Below, one piece after another: positions 26,430 to 35,116 of a DNA stretch of 64,000 nt; the stretch's first letter is position 1; each line of letters opens with the position of its first letter. The DNA is from Anabaena sphaerica FACHB-251 (lineage in GTDB: Bacteria > Cyanobacteriota > Cyanobacteriia > Cyanobacteriales > Nostocaceae): contig NZ_JACJQU010000001.1 of the NCBI RefSeq assembly GCF_014696825.1, positions 782,048 through 846,047 on the forward strand, given 5' to 3'. The notes below the pieces were generated by a model, which was not told the origin of the DNA, ran no database searches, and saw only the letters and a program-made list of their open reading frames with translations. Made by a program: the position numbers and the translations under genes.

Positions 26430-26684
26430 ATGGAACGAGAAGCTGTAACTATCCGTATTCCTGCGGTCTTGCTTCAACAAGCAAAGCAGTTGCGAGAAAG
26501 CAGTGAGTCTTTTAACGAGATGGTTGTGGAAGCGATCGCTCGCGAAGTGCGACGAAGGCGAGCCTTAGCAGCCCATCAACGAATTGTGGCTCGTAGTGCC
26601 GAAGTAGAAGCTACAACAGGTATTCAATCAACCTCAGTGGACTTGATTCGTCAGTTGCGCGCAGGTGAGGGAAGGCGTGACTAA
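26430..26684 (+). CDS. vapB: VapB-type antitoxin (ribbon-helix-helix-like)
   Basis: An 84-aa protein with an N-terminal strand EAVTIRIPAVLLQQAKQL that fits a ribbon-helix-helix DNA-binding fold and an arginine-rich middle (REVRRRRALAAHQR), with a C-terminal tail suited to binding a PIN toxin. Its stop (26682-26684) overlaps the start of the downstream PIN gene, as expected for an antitoxin-toxin operon. It is expected to repress its own promoter and neutralise the toxin. The ribbon-helix-helix assignment is moderate; the operon context is strong. Confidence 0.75.
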   Translation: MEREAVTIRIPAVLLQQAKQLRESSESFNEMVVEAIAREVRRRRALAAHQRIVARSAEVEATTGIQSTSVDLIRQLRAGEGRRD

Positions 26685-27099
26685 GTGTATTGACACCAGT
26701 GTTTGGATTCCTTATCTTCTACCTGAAACACTGCAACCCCAAGCCAGAAACTTGATTATTCCCTTGTTGACATCAAATGTGCCTTTAGTTGCTCCGGCAT
26801 TTGCATGGGCTGAAGTTGGGTCAGTGTTGCGAAAAAAAGTGAGATTGGGAGCAATTACCGCAGCACACGCAGAAGGTTTTTATGATGATTTCTGCCAAAT
26901 GCCCATTGACTACCTTGATAGCGATGCTATCCGTGCAAAAACCTATGCGATCGCCGAAAAATTCTCTCTGGCAACTCTCTATGATGCTGCTTTTTTGGCA
27001 GTTGCCGAACTAGAATCTGCGGAATTTTGGACAGCAGATCAATCTTTGCTCAACACCCTTACATCATGTCCAATATGGGTTAAAAAACTAGAAGGATAA
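26677..27099 (+). CDS. vapC: PIN-domain toxin (VapC family)
   Basis: A PIN-domain ribonuclease. Acidic active-site residues are visible in CIDTSVWIPYLL (first Asp), in FAWAEVGSVLRKK (Glu), and in TLYDAAFLAVAE with FWTADQSLL (last two Asp). I use the GTG at 26677, giving MTKCIDTS and 140 aa, because GAGGGAAGG lies at good distance; the GTG at 26665 lacks such a site. The start overlaps the antitoxin stop, so translation is coupled. VapC toxins cleave tRNA or rRNA; the target here is unknown. Confidence 0.85.
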   Translation: MTKCIDTSVWIPYLLPETLQPQARNLIIPLLTSNVPLVAPAFAWAEVGSVLRKKVRLGAITAAHAEGFYDDFCQMPIDYLDSDAIRAKTYAIAEKFSLATLYDAAFLAVAELESAEFWTADQSLLNTLTSCPIWVKKLEG

Positions 27100-27177
27100 A
27101 ATAAAGTTCAGTTAATAATTTTGGTTCTTCTCTCTGTTTCCTCTGCGTCTCTGTAGTTCGTTACACAATCTAAAAAA

Positions 27178-27552
27178 ATGACAGAAGCTAAAAACGTACT
27201 CGGTACAAAACTAGAACTTTGCTGCACGTCTCCCATGACTGGATATTACCGCGACGGTTTCTGCAATACAGGTGGCCAGGATTTTGGGATGCACGTTGTT
27301 TGCGCTCAAGTAACAGAAGAATTTTTAGAGTATACAAAATCCCAAGGAAATGATTTAAGTACACCTGCACCTGGTTTCAACTTTCCCGGCTTAAAACCTG
27401 GAGATTGTTGGTGTTTATGTGCAGCCAGATGGCAAGAAGCCCTAGAAGCGGGTATTGCACCTCCAGTTGTTCTAGAAGCTACCCACTCTAGAGCTTTAGA
27501 AGCTTGTAATTTAGAGGATTTGCAAAAACACCGTGTAATTCGTAATTCATAA
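27178..27552 (+). CDS. DUF2237 family protein
   Basis: A 124-aa protein of the DUF2237 family, common in bacteria but without known function. Typical blocks are NVLGTKLELCCTSPMTGYYR, GFCNTGGQDFGMHVVCA, GLKPGDCWCLCAARWQEAL and PPVVLEATHSRAL. The conserved cysteines suggest metal binding or redox chemistry, which is inference. The last codons (VIRNS and stop) lie in a TAATTCG-type short tandem repeat (27534-27558), so the very C-terminus is probably repeat-derived. Confidence 0.88.
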   Translation: MTEAKNVLGTKLELCCTSPMTGYYRDGFCNTGGQDFGMHVVCAQVTEEFLEYTKSQGNDLSTPAPGFNFPGLKPGDCWCLCAARWQEALEAGIAPPVVLEATHSRALEACNLEDLQKHRVIRNS

Positions 27553-27560
27553 TTCATTAA

Positions 27561-27591
27561 GATTCCCGAATTCTGTGAGAAGTCGGGAATC
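27561..27591 (+). terminator. Palindrome downstream of the DUF2237 gene
   Basis: GATTCCCGAATTCT pairs with AGAAGTCGGGAATC around a short loop, 8 bp after the DUF2237 stop, and T-rich sequence follows. It is a diverged member of the ATCCCCGACTTCT palindrome family also found at 20101, 32836 and 52579, and may serve as a terminator. Confidence 0.6.
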
Positions 27592-27672
27592 TTGTCCTTT
27601 TGATTTATGGCTACGGCTGCAAAGGTTAGATAAATCAAATAGGATGTAGGATGGCTATATCTTCAAAGACAT

Positions 27673-28503
27673 TTAACCAGCTTTGACATTGACATCCATC
27701 AGGTTTTCAATCAAAGCATAAACATCACTACGGCTAAGTTTTTCCTTACCATTAGCCAAAGCATCAAGAGTACCATGAGCTAAGGCCAGAGGAATTTGAC
27801 AGAATTGCAAAGCCGGTCCAGGAGGTAGAGAGTTAGTATAACTATCAGCCAAGGCCAGATTACGACGAGCATATTTTTGGAGATGATCGTGATTCCAACC
27901 TTCTGGAAAAAAGTCCACACCACGGGTTAAATCTTCAGTATTATTGCGGAGAATATTTACAGCCTGTAAACCCCGACCAAAACCAATCGCTTGAGTTCGG
28001 TTAGTTTCAGTTCCATCGTACCAAGACCATAAATCTGAAAGTAACAAGCCCACCGCACCTGCCACCCCAAATGTGTAACGGTCTAAATCAGATTCTGTTT
28101 CAATTTTCCAGTTTCTTTCTGCCCAAAAAGCCATCCTATCTGCCATTGCGGCGGTTGCATCCCAAATGCGGGGGGCAATGCTCTCAGGTGCTAGTATTGA
28201 CCATTCTCTTACCCGCAGACTCACTTCTGCTAAAGAATTTTCGTACCCTTTGAATCCTACAGAGAAAGCATCTACCGGAAAACCATCAACCCCTGCTTGT
28301 AATGTCTGACTAATGTTTCGCAACAGATGTGCTTTGGTGGCATTATCCAATTGTGGATGATCTTCAATTTCGTCAATGGCACGCATACACAAGTAGGCTG
28401 ATGCCACTCCTTCTTGCAACCCTGACGGTAAAATACTGATGGGGATATAAAAAGTTCGACTGGTTTCTTTGAGGATTTGCAATGCATCTCCGCGTAAATC
28501 CAT
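27673..28503 (-). CDS. Squalene/phytoene synthase family protein
   Basis: A head-to-head prenyl synthase of 276 aa, using ATG 28503, which has a GAGAGGAGTG site upstream; the frame extends to 28575 without one. The two Asp-rich motifs are MRAIDEIEDH and LQAVNILRNNTEDLTRGVDF. The second departs from the usual NIxRDxxED by an Asn after Arg. Family members condense two farnesyl diphosphates to squalene or two geranylgeranyl diphosphates to phytoene. With hpnA and hpnH 5 kb away, squalene synthesis for hopanoids is the favoured inference, but a carotenoid role cannot be excluded from sequence alone. Confidence 0.85.
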   Translation of the reverse strand: MDLRGDALQILKETSRTFYIPISILPSGLQEGVASAYLCMRAIDEIEDHPQLDNATKAHLLRNISQTLQAGVDGFPVDAFSVGFKGYENSLAEVSLRVREWSILAPESIAPRIWDATAAMADRMAFWAERNWKIETESDLDRYTFGVAGAVGLLLSDLWSWYDGTETNRTQAIGFGRGLQAVNILRNNTEDLTRGVDFFPEGWNHDHLQKYARRNLALADSYTNSLPPGPALQFCQIPLALAHGTLDALANGKEKLSRSDVYALIENLMDVNVKAG

Positions 28504-28575
28504 TATTTCACTCCTCTCTTGATGTTCACACCATACGGGGATTTTTTGATGATACTGGATTGAGTTTCTACTCAA

Positions 28576-29056
28576 AAATATGAAAAACTATCTAGTATTT
28601 CATCTAAAAATTAATAGTTTATGGTATCCCAATTAACAAAAATCTCAAATCTATCGAAATTCTAGTCTAGTATATAGGTTTTTGGTAACAACAACCTTTT
28701 GTTGTGATAGGTGATTTCAGTTTTTGTAGTCAAAAAAATAACGGTCTTTTGACACTCTTCGGGAAGAAAGCCACGAAGATTATTGGTTCAATGAGTCCGC
28801 AAATATTATTCAATACCATGAAATCACTGAGGTTTAAACTTTTGACAATACTACTCGCTTTGTGAATCTAGTTACCGCTGATAGCTGCTCTAAGTAATAG
28901 ACATCTCCGGTAATTAAATGTGCGTGGTTTGAAACCCTTGTAGAGACGTTCCGGCGGAACGTCTCTACCATATTTCCGGAGAGGTCTAATAATCTGTAGG
29001 TTTTGTCATCGCCCCCATTTCCTATGAAATGGTGACGATGAATAGAAAAAAAATCC
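28576..29056. other. Intergenic region with dispersed palindrome
   Basis: About 480 bp upstream of the squalene/phytoene synthase gene, AT-rich, without a credible ORF. A perfect 13-bp inverted repeat with a 3-base loop lies at 28940-28968 (GTAGAGACGTTCC and GGAACGTCTCTAC); this is a well-known type of dispersed repeat in Nostocales. The rest shows nothing that I can name. Confidence 0.6.
28940..28968. repeat. Perfect 29-bp palindromic repeat
   Basis: GTAGAGACGTTCC, loop GGC, GGAACGTCTCTAC: thirteen perfect base pairs. It has no T-run and no gene end nearby, which fits a dispersed intergenic palindrome rather than a terminator. Confidence 0.85.
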
Positions 29057-29168
29057 GGCGTTGCTGAATTAGGGTATGAAATTGAAAAATCAATGATTTC
29101 AAACTCTTACTCTCTGTGACTGGAGCGCCTCTGCGTGAAACAAAATCATACTCTTAATCAGCAACGCC
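29057..29168. mobile_element. MITE-like element, 112 bp with 23-bp terminal inverted repeats
   Basis: The left end starts GGCGTTGCTGAATTAGGG and the right end finishes CTTAATCAGCAACGCC. The 23-bp ends match at 20 positions when one is inverted, and the 11 outermost bases are identical. The interior of about 66 bp has no coding capacity. No clear target duplication was seen (AATCC occurs near both ends but not flush with them). GGCGTTGCTGA termini are familiar from cyanobacterial insertion sequences and their non-autonomous derivatives. The right end is 7 bp from the cysK stop. Confidence 0.75.
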
Positions 29169-29175
29169 AAAAATC

Positions 29176-30150
29176 CTAACTAATAACCAATCCTTTACTA
29201 GCCAACCATTCGTGGTTAAATATGCGTGACTGATAGCGAGAACCACTGTCACACAAGATAGTAACAATAGTATGTCCTGGTCCTAACTGTTTCGCTAAAG
29301 CTACAGCAGCACCAACATTAATCCCAGTCGAACCACCCATTAATAAACCATCTTTTCGCAGCAACTGGTAAACAACTCGTAAGGCTTCTGTATCATCAAC
29401 TTGAATGGCATCATCAACAGGTGCGCCTTCCATATTAGCTGTAATGCGACTGTTACCAATACCTTCTGTAATAGAATTGCCTTCTATCTTGATTTCGCCA
29501 GTTTTGATATAGCTGTATAGACCGCTACCCATCGGATCAGCAACGACGCATTTAACAGCCGAATTTTTTTCTTTAAGGCACATCGCTACACCGGCAAAAG
29601 TCCCACCTGTACCGGTTGCTGCCACCCAACCATCTATTTTACCGTCTGTCTGTGTCCAAATTTCTCGCCCTGTGGTCTCGTAATGGGCATTACGGTTAGC
29701 CAAGTTATCAAATTGATTAGCCCAAATAGCGTTTTCCATCTCGGCCGCAATTCTACCAGATAGCCTGACGTAGTTATTAGGGTCTTTGTAAGGTACAGCG
29801 GGAACCGGACGAACTTCTGCACCCAGGGTGGTAAGAGCGTCTATTTTTTCTTGGGATTGGGTATCAGGAATAATAATCAGGCATTTATAACCTTTAGCAT
29901 TACAAATGTGCGCTAGTCCAATCCCAGTATTACCAGCAGTTCCTTCCACCACAGTACCACCGGGTTTGAGTAAACCTTTTGCTTCTGCATCTTCGATGAT
30001 GTAAAGTGCAGCGCGGTCTTTGACTGAACCACCAGGATTAAGAAATTCGGCTTTGGCCAAAATTTCGCAACCGGTTTCTTCACTGAAGCTGTTTAAGCGA
30101 ATCAGCGGTGTGTTGCCAATAGTGCCGACAAATCCTTGTTTTATATCCAT
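29176..30150 (-). CDS. cysK: Cysteine synthase A (O-acetylserine sulfhydrylase)
   Basis: A PLP-dependent fold-type II enzyme that makes cysteine from O-acetylserine and sulfide. The PLP lysine is Lys44 in NPGGSVKDRAAL; GTAGNTGIGLA binds the substrate carboxylate, ATGTGGTFAG the PLP phosphate, and MGGSTGINVGAAV closes the site. I take ATG 30150 (MDIKQGFVGTIGNTPLIRL, 324 aa), which fits relatives; a GTG at 30219 would add 23 residues without family support. The AGN instead of SGN in the substrate loop recalls cyanobacterial paralogues. Strong call. Confidence 0.93.
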   Translation of the reverse strand: MDIKQGFVGTIGNTPLIRLNSFSEETGCEILAKAEFLNPGGSVKDRAALYIIEDAEAKGLLKPGGTVVEGTAGNTGIGLAHICNAKGYKCLIIIPDTQSQEKIDALTTLGAEVRPVPAVPYKDPNNYVRLSGRIAAEMENAIWANQFDNLANRNAHYETTGREIWTQTDGKIDGWVAATGTGGTFAGVAMCLKEKNSAVKCVVADPMGSGLYSYIKTGEIKIEGNSITEGIGNSRITANMEGAPVDDAIQVDDTEALRVVYQLLRKDGLLMGGSTGINVGAAVALAKQLGPGHTIVTILCDSGSRYQSRIFNHEWLASKGLVIS

Positions 30151-30413
30151 GTTAATTGAGTTGAGTTGTTCCCTCTCAAATTTTGCCGTATTGCTGAATC
30201 TATTCTCAATGTCTGACACTCCCCCAAGTCAGAAATTTTTCCTCAATTTCCGAAAAGCAGCTAAAAAATGTTGAATCTCAGTGAATGAGTCAAGATAACT
30301 CTTTCCAGTTCATCTGCTGAGATAATTGAGGCTGAAGCTGTGGTTTTACTTTTGGTTGCTATTATTAGCGTAAGTTAAAATACAACAGAACTAACTAGAT
30401 GGGGTGGATACAG

Positions 30414-30719
30414 ATGACATCACCAGATGAACACAATCGAGAACTGCAAAGTAAAGTTGAAATGCGACTTCGGGAAATGGAAGATAGAATCCATGCTCAT
30501 GAAGCGCCTTTGTATGAAACCGAGAAACATCAGCCAGAAAATTCCCAAAAATCTGGAATGAGAAAGGCTATTCTTGGTGCAAAACTTTTTGGTCTGGCAG
30601 TTGCAACACTCGTCGCAGTTCGCGTTGCTTCAGTTTTGGCTGGATTTGTTATTTTCGGTGCGTTGGCTTTTTTGGCTTATAAACTCTTCCTAGAATCAAA
30701 GTTCAAAAACAATAAATAG
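30414..30719 (+). CDS. Small membrane protein upstream of dynamin-like genes
   Basis: A 101-aa protein from ATG 30414, which has GGGGTGGA just upstream; an in-frame ATG at 30399 is less well placed. The first half is charged and probably coiled coil (HNRELQSKVEMRLREMEDRI). The second half is a long hydrophobic stretch, likely two closely spaced membrane segments, ending in a basic tail. No known family is recognised. It ends 12 bp before the first dynamin gene, so cotranscription is likely and a membrane-anchor or partner role for the GTPases is a reasonable inference. Confidence 0.72.
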   Translation: MTSPDEHNRELQSKVEMRLREMEDRIHAHEAPLYETEKHQPENSQKSGMRKAILGAKLFGLAVATLVAVRVASVLAGFVIFGALAFLAYKLFLESKFKNNK

Positions 30720-30731
30720 AGTTTCATCACC

Positions 30732-32813
30732 ATGAATTATCAAGTTGATACTGACAAATTTATCAGTGATTTAGAGCGTGTTGCTCAAGTCCGTTCTGAA
30801 ATTTCTGTTTGTCTAAGTAAGCTGGCTGAGACAATTAATCAAGCTGAATTAGCTGGTGATAATTCTTCAGGTAAACTTAGTTTATCACGAGATATTGAAG
30901 ATATTACCGTTGCCAGTAAAAATCTCAGCCAAGGAGTATTTCGGCTTTTGGTTTTAGGAGATATGAAACGGGGTAAAAGTACGTTTCTCAATGCTTTAAT
31001 AGGAGAAAATTTATTACCCAGTGATGTCAATCCCTGTACAGCAGTATTAACTGTTTTACGCTATGGAGCAGAGAAAAAAGTTACCATTCATTTTAATGAT
31101 GGTAAAAGTCCCCAACAATTAGATTTTCAAAGCTTTAAATATAAATATACTATTGATCCAGCAGAAGCCAAGAAATTAGAGCAGGAGAAAAAACAAGCCT
31201 TTCCTGATGTTGATTATGCAGTAGTTGAATATCCTTTAACTTTGTTGGAAAAGGGGATTGAAATTGTTGATAGTCCAGGGTTAAACGATACGGAAGCACG
31301 CAATGAGTTATCATTAGGTTATGTGAATAACTGTCATGCAATTTTATTTGTGATGCGAGCTTCTCAACCTTGTACTTTAGGTGAAAGACGATATTTAGAG
31401 AATTATATCAAAGGTCGGGGTTTATCGGTTTTCTTCTTAGTTAATGCTTGGGATCAGGTGAAGGAATCATTAATTGATCCTGATGATTTGGAAGAGTTGG
31501 AAGCAGCCGAAACTAGACTCAGACAAGTATTTAAGGCCAATTTAGCTGAATATTGTTATCTAGATGGACAAGATATTTATGATGAGCGAGTGTTTGAGCT
31601 TTCATCAATTCAAGCACTCAGACGCAGGTTAAAAAATCCCCAGGCTGATTTAAGTAAAACTGGTTTTCCTGAGTTTATGGGGGCGTTGAATACCTTTTTG
31701 ACTAGGGAAAGAGCGATCGCAGAATTACGTCAAGTCAGAACTTTAGCTAGACAAGCTGTAAATCATACCCGCGAAGCAATTGATAGACGTATTCCTTTAC
31801 TTGATAAAGATGTTGATGAATTGAAACAACGCATTGATTCAGTTGAACCTGAATTTACCAAACTCAATAACATTCGTGATCAATTCCAAAAAGAAATTAT
31901 CAACACCAGAGATACTAAAGCCAGAGCCATATCTGAATCTTTCCGCAGCTACGTTTTCAATTTAGGAAATACTTTTGAGAACGATTTCTTACGCTATCAA
32001 CCAGACTTAAATTTGTTTGATTTCTTAAGTAGTGGTAAACGGGATGCTTTTAACGACGCATTACAAAAAGCATTTGAACAATATATCACTGATAAATTTT
32101 CAGCTTGGACTTTAACCGCAGAAAAAGATCTGAATGCAGCATTTAGAGAATTATCTCTTTCTGCTGCACAATATGGTGCATCCTACAGTCAAGTTACCGA
32201 TCAAATTAACGAAAAATTAACAGGTCAAACAGTTAAAGTTAACGCCACAAATACTTCAGAAGATGATAACTCACCTGGTTGGGCAAAATGGGCAATGGGA
32301 TTATTATCTTTATCTAGAGGTAACTTAGCTGGTGTTGCTTTAGCTGGTGCTGGTTTTGATTGGAAAAATATCCTCTTAAACTACTTTACTGTGATTGGTG
32401 TTGGTGGGATAATTACAGCCGTTACAGGTATTTTTCTCGGACCAATAGGCTTTGCGCTGCTGGGTTTGGGAGTGGGAATTTTACAAGCAGACCAAGCACG
32501 GAAGGAGTTAGTAAAAACCGCGAAAAAAGAGTTAGTTAAATATCTTCCTCAAGTCGCATCTGAACAATCTCAAGTTGTTTATGATGCAGTGAAAGAATGT
32601 TTTGATGCTTACGAAAGAGAAGTTAGTCAACGCATTAATGATGATATTAACTCCCGAAAATCGGAGTTAGACAATCTTCTCAAGCAAAAAGAGACACACG
32701 AAATTAATCGAGAAACTGAATTCAAACGGTTCAAAACTTTGCAGGAAGGTATCATTGAACAACTGCAAAAAATTGAATCTGCATACAGCAATTTATTAGC
32801 TTACTATAGCTAA
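30732..32813 (+). CDS. Bacterial dynamin-like GTPase 1
   Basis: A 693-aa dynamin-superfamily GTPase. P-loop G76-D-M-K-R-G-K-S-T84 (followed by FLNALIGE), switch motif D180-SPG-L-N-D, and an NAWD G4-like block in FFLVNAWDQVKE. The GTPase domain covers about residues 55-330 and is followed by long coiled-coil helices. A hydrophobic region at about 515-590 (LLNYFTVIGVGGIITAVTG, then GPIGFALLGLGVGIL) resembles the membrane paddle of BDLPs. Such proteins remodel membranes by GTP hydrolysis; the first bacterial structure was from Nostoc punctiforme. It pairs with a second dynamin 87 bp downstream, probably as a hetero-oligomer. Confidence 0.92.
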   Translation: MNYQVDTDKFISDLERVAQVRSEISVCLSKLAETINQAELAGDNSSGKLSLSRDIEDITVASKNLSQGVFRLLVLGDMKRGKSTFLNALIGENLLPSDVNPCTAVLTVLRYGAEKKVTIHFNDGKSPQQLDFQSFKYKYTIDPAEAKKLEQEKKQAFPDVDYAVVEYPLTLLEKGIEIVDSPGLNDTEARNELSLGYVNNCHAILFVMRASQPCTLGERRYLENYIKGRGLSVFFLVNAWDQVKESLIDPDDLEELEAAETRLRQVFKANLAEYCYLDGQDIYDERVFELSSIQALRRRLKNPQADLSKTGFPEFMGALNTFLTRERAIAELRQVRTLARQAVNHTREAIDRRIPLLDKDVDELKQRIDSVEPEFTKLNNIRDQFQKEIINTRDTKARAISESFRSYVFNLGNTFENDFLRYQPDLNLFDFLSSGKRDAFNDALQKAFEQYITDKFSAWTLTAEKDLNAAFRELSLSAAQYGASYSQVTDQINEKLTGQTVKVNATNTSEDDNSPGWAKWAMGLLSLSRGNLAGVALAGAGFDWKNILLNYFTVIGVGGIITAVTGIFLGPIGFALLGLGVGILQADQARKELVKTAKKELVKYLPQVASEQSQVVYDAVKECFDAYEREVSQRINDDINSRKSELDNLLKQKETHEINRETEFKRFKTLQEGIIEQLQKIESAYSNLLAYYS

Positions 32814-32835
32814 TTCAATGTAGAGGCGCACAACA

Positions 32836-32868
32836 AGATCCCCGACTTCTTCAAGAAGTCGGGGATCT
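32836..32868. repeat. ATCCCCGACTTCT palindrome between the two dynamin genes
   Basis: Perfect 15-bp inverted repeat AGATCCCCGACTTCT / AGAAGTCGGGGATCT with the 3-base loop TCA, lying 22 bp after the first dynamin stop and 31 bp before the second dynamin ATG. It could lower expression of the second gene. It lacks a T-run, so it is not a standard terminator. Related copies: 20101-20162, 52579-52643 and, weakly, 27561-27591. Confidence 0.85.
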
Positions 32869-32899
32869 GAATGAATACCAATTATTAAGTCAAGGAAAT

Positions 32900-35116
32900 A
32901 TGCACCAAAAATATCAAGATTACAGCAAACTCACGGATTCTATTAAATCAGCTTGTAAATTAATAGATTTGAATACAGAATCAACCCTATATAAAGATGT
33001 AACTGCTGTCTGTAATCATTTAGCCAATCCTAATTTTCAAATTGCGGTATTTGGTCCTTTTAATCATGGTAAATCAACTTTGTTAAATGCAATGTTGGGA
33101 AATCGCACTTTACCCATTGATTTAATCCCAACTACTGGTGCTGCAATTACTGTTAAATATGGTTCAACTCTCTGCACTCGCATTATGTTAATCGATGGGA
33201 CAGAAATTTACCGCAGTGGAACAGAAGTTTTACAACAGTTTGCAGTTTTAGATGGAAATAGACAGATGCGAAAAGATGTTGCATCTGTAGAAGTTTTTTG
33301 TCCTGATTCTTTTTTAGAAAGGGGTGTGGAATTTGTTGATTTACCGGGAACTAATGACAGAGAAGCACAGGATAATTTAGTGCGCGATCGCTTATTAGGC
33401 ACAGATTTAGTTATACAATTATTAGATGCTCGTAAATTAATGACTTTAGGTGAACGGGAAAATTTACGAGATTGGTTATTAGAACGTGGGATTAAAACCG
33501 TTATTTTTGTGGCTAATTTCTTAAATTTACTCGAACCAGAAGAACAAAAACAAGTTTATCATCGTTTGTTATTTGTTGCTGAAAGTTTCCGCGCTGAATT
33601 ACCTCCTGGTTTTAGTAATTTATATCGAGTGGATGCTTTACCTGCTTTACGAGCTAGATTAAAAGGTGATGTTGCGCTTGCAAATAGTAGCGGTTTAGCA
33701 GCTTTTGAAACAGCTTTGCAGAATATTGTCGCAATTTTACAACAAAATAGCGGCGGAGTTCGTTTACCGAGAGTACAAGCCATAACTTCTCAAATTCAAC
33801 CTTTATTAGTAGATAAAATTTATAAACTTAGCAGTGAAATTAAAACCTTTGATGATAAGGAAAATGCCAAAATCGAAATTAAACAAAAAGCTAAAAATCT
33901 AATTTATCGAGGTTTTAAAGTCAGCATAAATGAATTACAAGATTGGTTATCTTTACCTAACTTACTGGCTAAATATCAAGGAGATATTGCAGTTGCATTA
34001 GCAGAAAATAATTTACAATCTTGGCAAACAGGCACTTTTAAAAAAGACTTAACAGAATTACAACTATCAATCATGAAATGGTTGTATCAAGCTGATGATT
34101 TTTTCAAATTAGAAAGACCAGAAGATTTAAGAATTCCCTTTCCTAACGCACCCCAGTTAAACTTACCCACAAAACCAAATAATATTAATAGTAATGATTT
34201 AACTGAACCTGGTTCAATAGCTGTAGGTAGTGGTATTGGTTGGTTATTAGGTGGACCTGTGGGTGCTGCTGTCGTGGGAAGTATTTCTTATTTATTAAAT
34301 AAAAACATTCAAAAAACCGAAATAAAATCAGCTAAAGATTCTTATCATCAAGAAGTAGCAAAAATTTGTATAACTGCGGCTGAAAAATATTTGTCTGACT
34401 TAAGTAGTCAAGGTTTATCTATTTTGGCTGAATATGAACAAAAAGCTACTAAAGTAATTAATTTCCAAGTTACTCAAGAACCAGGAGAAATTAGTCAAAA
34501 ACGTGAAAACATCAAACAATTACAAACTGGGTTTAATCAATTATTGACGGAGTTAGAAAAAGTTAATATCAAAACCAAATATCAGCCTTATCAAGAAACT
34601 GCTAAATCTGCAAATACTCAAACATCAACTCAAGAAAATAGTACCAAATATACATATCCAGAAAAGAAAGTAGAACCACCACGTCAACAGGTTTCTACCC
34701 CTCCACCTCCTCCGCGTCAGGAAACTACTAGAAAAGTAGAACCACCACGTCAGCAGGTTTATACACCTCCAGCAAACCCCGCAGGAGTAGAAGCAAAATT
34801 TCGCGCTTGGGAACTGGATGAAGAAATAGCACAAATGAAAGCTAATATGAAATCCTCAAGTTCTCAGACTGGTAAACAGCAGTATCAAAATCCGCCAAAA
34901 ACACAAGCAGAGAAAGATAAAATTGCTCGTGCTTATCAAATTTTAGGTTTACAACCTAATGCTTCTTTTGCTGAAGTGAAACAAGCATATAAAACTCTGG
35001 TGAAAAAATGGCATCCTGATTTATTTATGAATCAACCACAGATGCAAAAACAGGTACAGGAGAAGATGAGATTAGTGAATGAAGCTTATAATGTTTTAGA
35101 TGCTATTAATGGCTAA
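32900..35116 (+). CDS. Bacterial dynamin-like GTPase 2 with C-terminal J-domain
   Basis: A 738-aa dynamin-like GTPase: P-loop G52-P-F-N-H-G-K-S-T60, then D147-L-P-G-T-N-D. GTPase about residues 35-285, helical stalk, a Gly-rich hydrophobic hairpin near 436-466 (AVGSGIGWLLGGPVGAAVVG). Then comes a proline-rich linker with two copies of KVEPPRQQV, and a DnaJ domain in the last 65 residues (AYQILGLQPNASFAEVKQAY) with H705-P-D707, the tripeptide that stimulates Hsp70 ATPase. The fusion suggests Hsp70-assisted assembly or disassembly of a dynamin coat. It is the second dynamin of the module; the J-domain is the unusual part. Confidence 0.9.
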   Translation: MHQKYQDYSKLTDSIKSACKLIDLNTESTLYKDVTAVCNHLANPNFQIAVFGPFNHGKSTLLNAMLGNRTLPIDLIPTTGAAITVKYGSTLCTRIMLIDGTEIYRSGTEVLQQFAVLDGNRQMRKDVASVEVFCPDSFLERGVEFVDLPGTNDREAQDNLVRDRLLGTDLVIQLLDARKLMTLGERENLRDWLLERGIKTVIFVANFLNLLEPEEQKQVYHRLLFVAESFRAELPPGFSNLYRVDALPALRARLKGDVALANSSGLAAFETALQNIVAILQQNSGGVRLPRVQAITSQIQPLLVDKIYKLSSEIKTFDDKENAKIEIKQKAKNLIYRGFKVSINELQDWLSLPNLLAKYQGDIAVALAENNLQSWQTGTFKKDLTELQLSIMKWLYQADDFFKLERPEDLRIPFPNAPQLNLPTKPNNINSNDLTEPGSIAVGSGIGWLLGGPVGAAVVGSISYLLNKNIQKTEIKSAKDSYHQEVAKICITAAEKYLSDLSSQGLSILAEYEQKATKVINFQVTQEPGEISQKRENIKQLQTGFNQLLTELEKVNIKTKYQPYQETAKSANTQTSTQENSTKYTYPEKKVEPPRQQVSTPPPPPRQETTRKVEPPRQQVYTPPANPAGVEAKFRAWELDEEIAQMKANMKSSSSQTGKQQYQNPPKTQAEKDKIARAYQILGLQPNASFAEVKQAYKTLVKKWHPDLFMNQPQMQKQVQEKMRLVNEAYNVLDAING

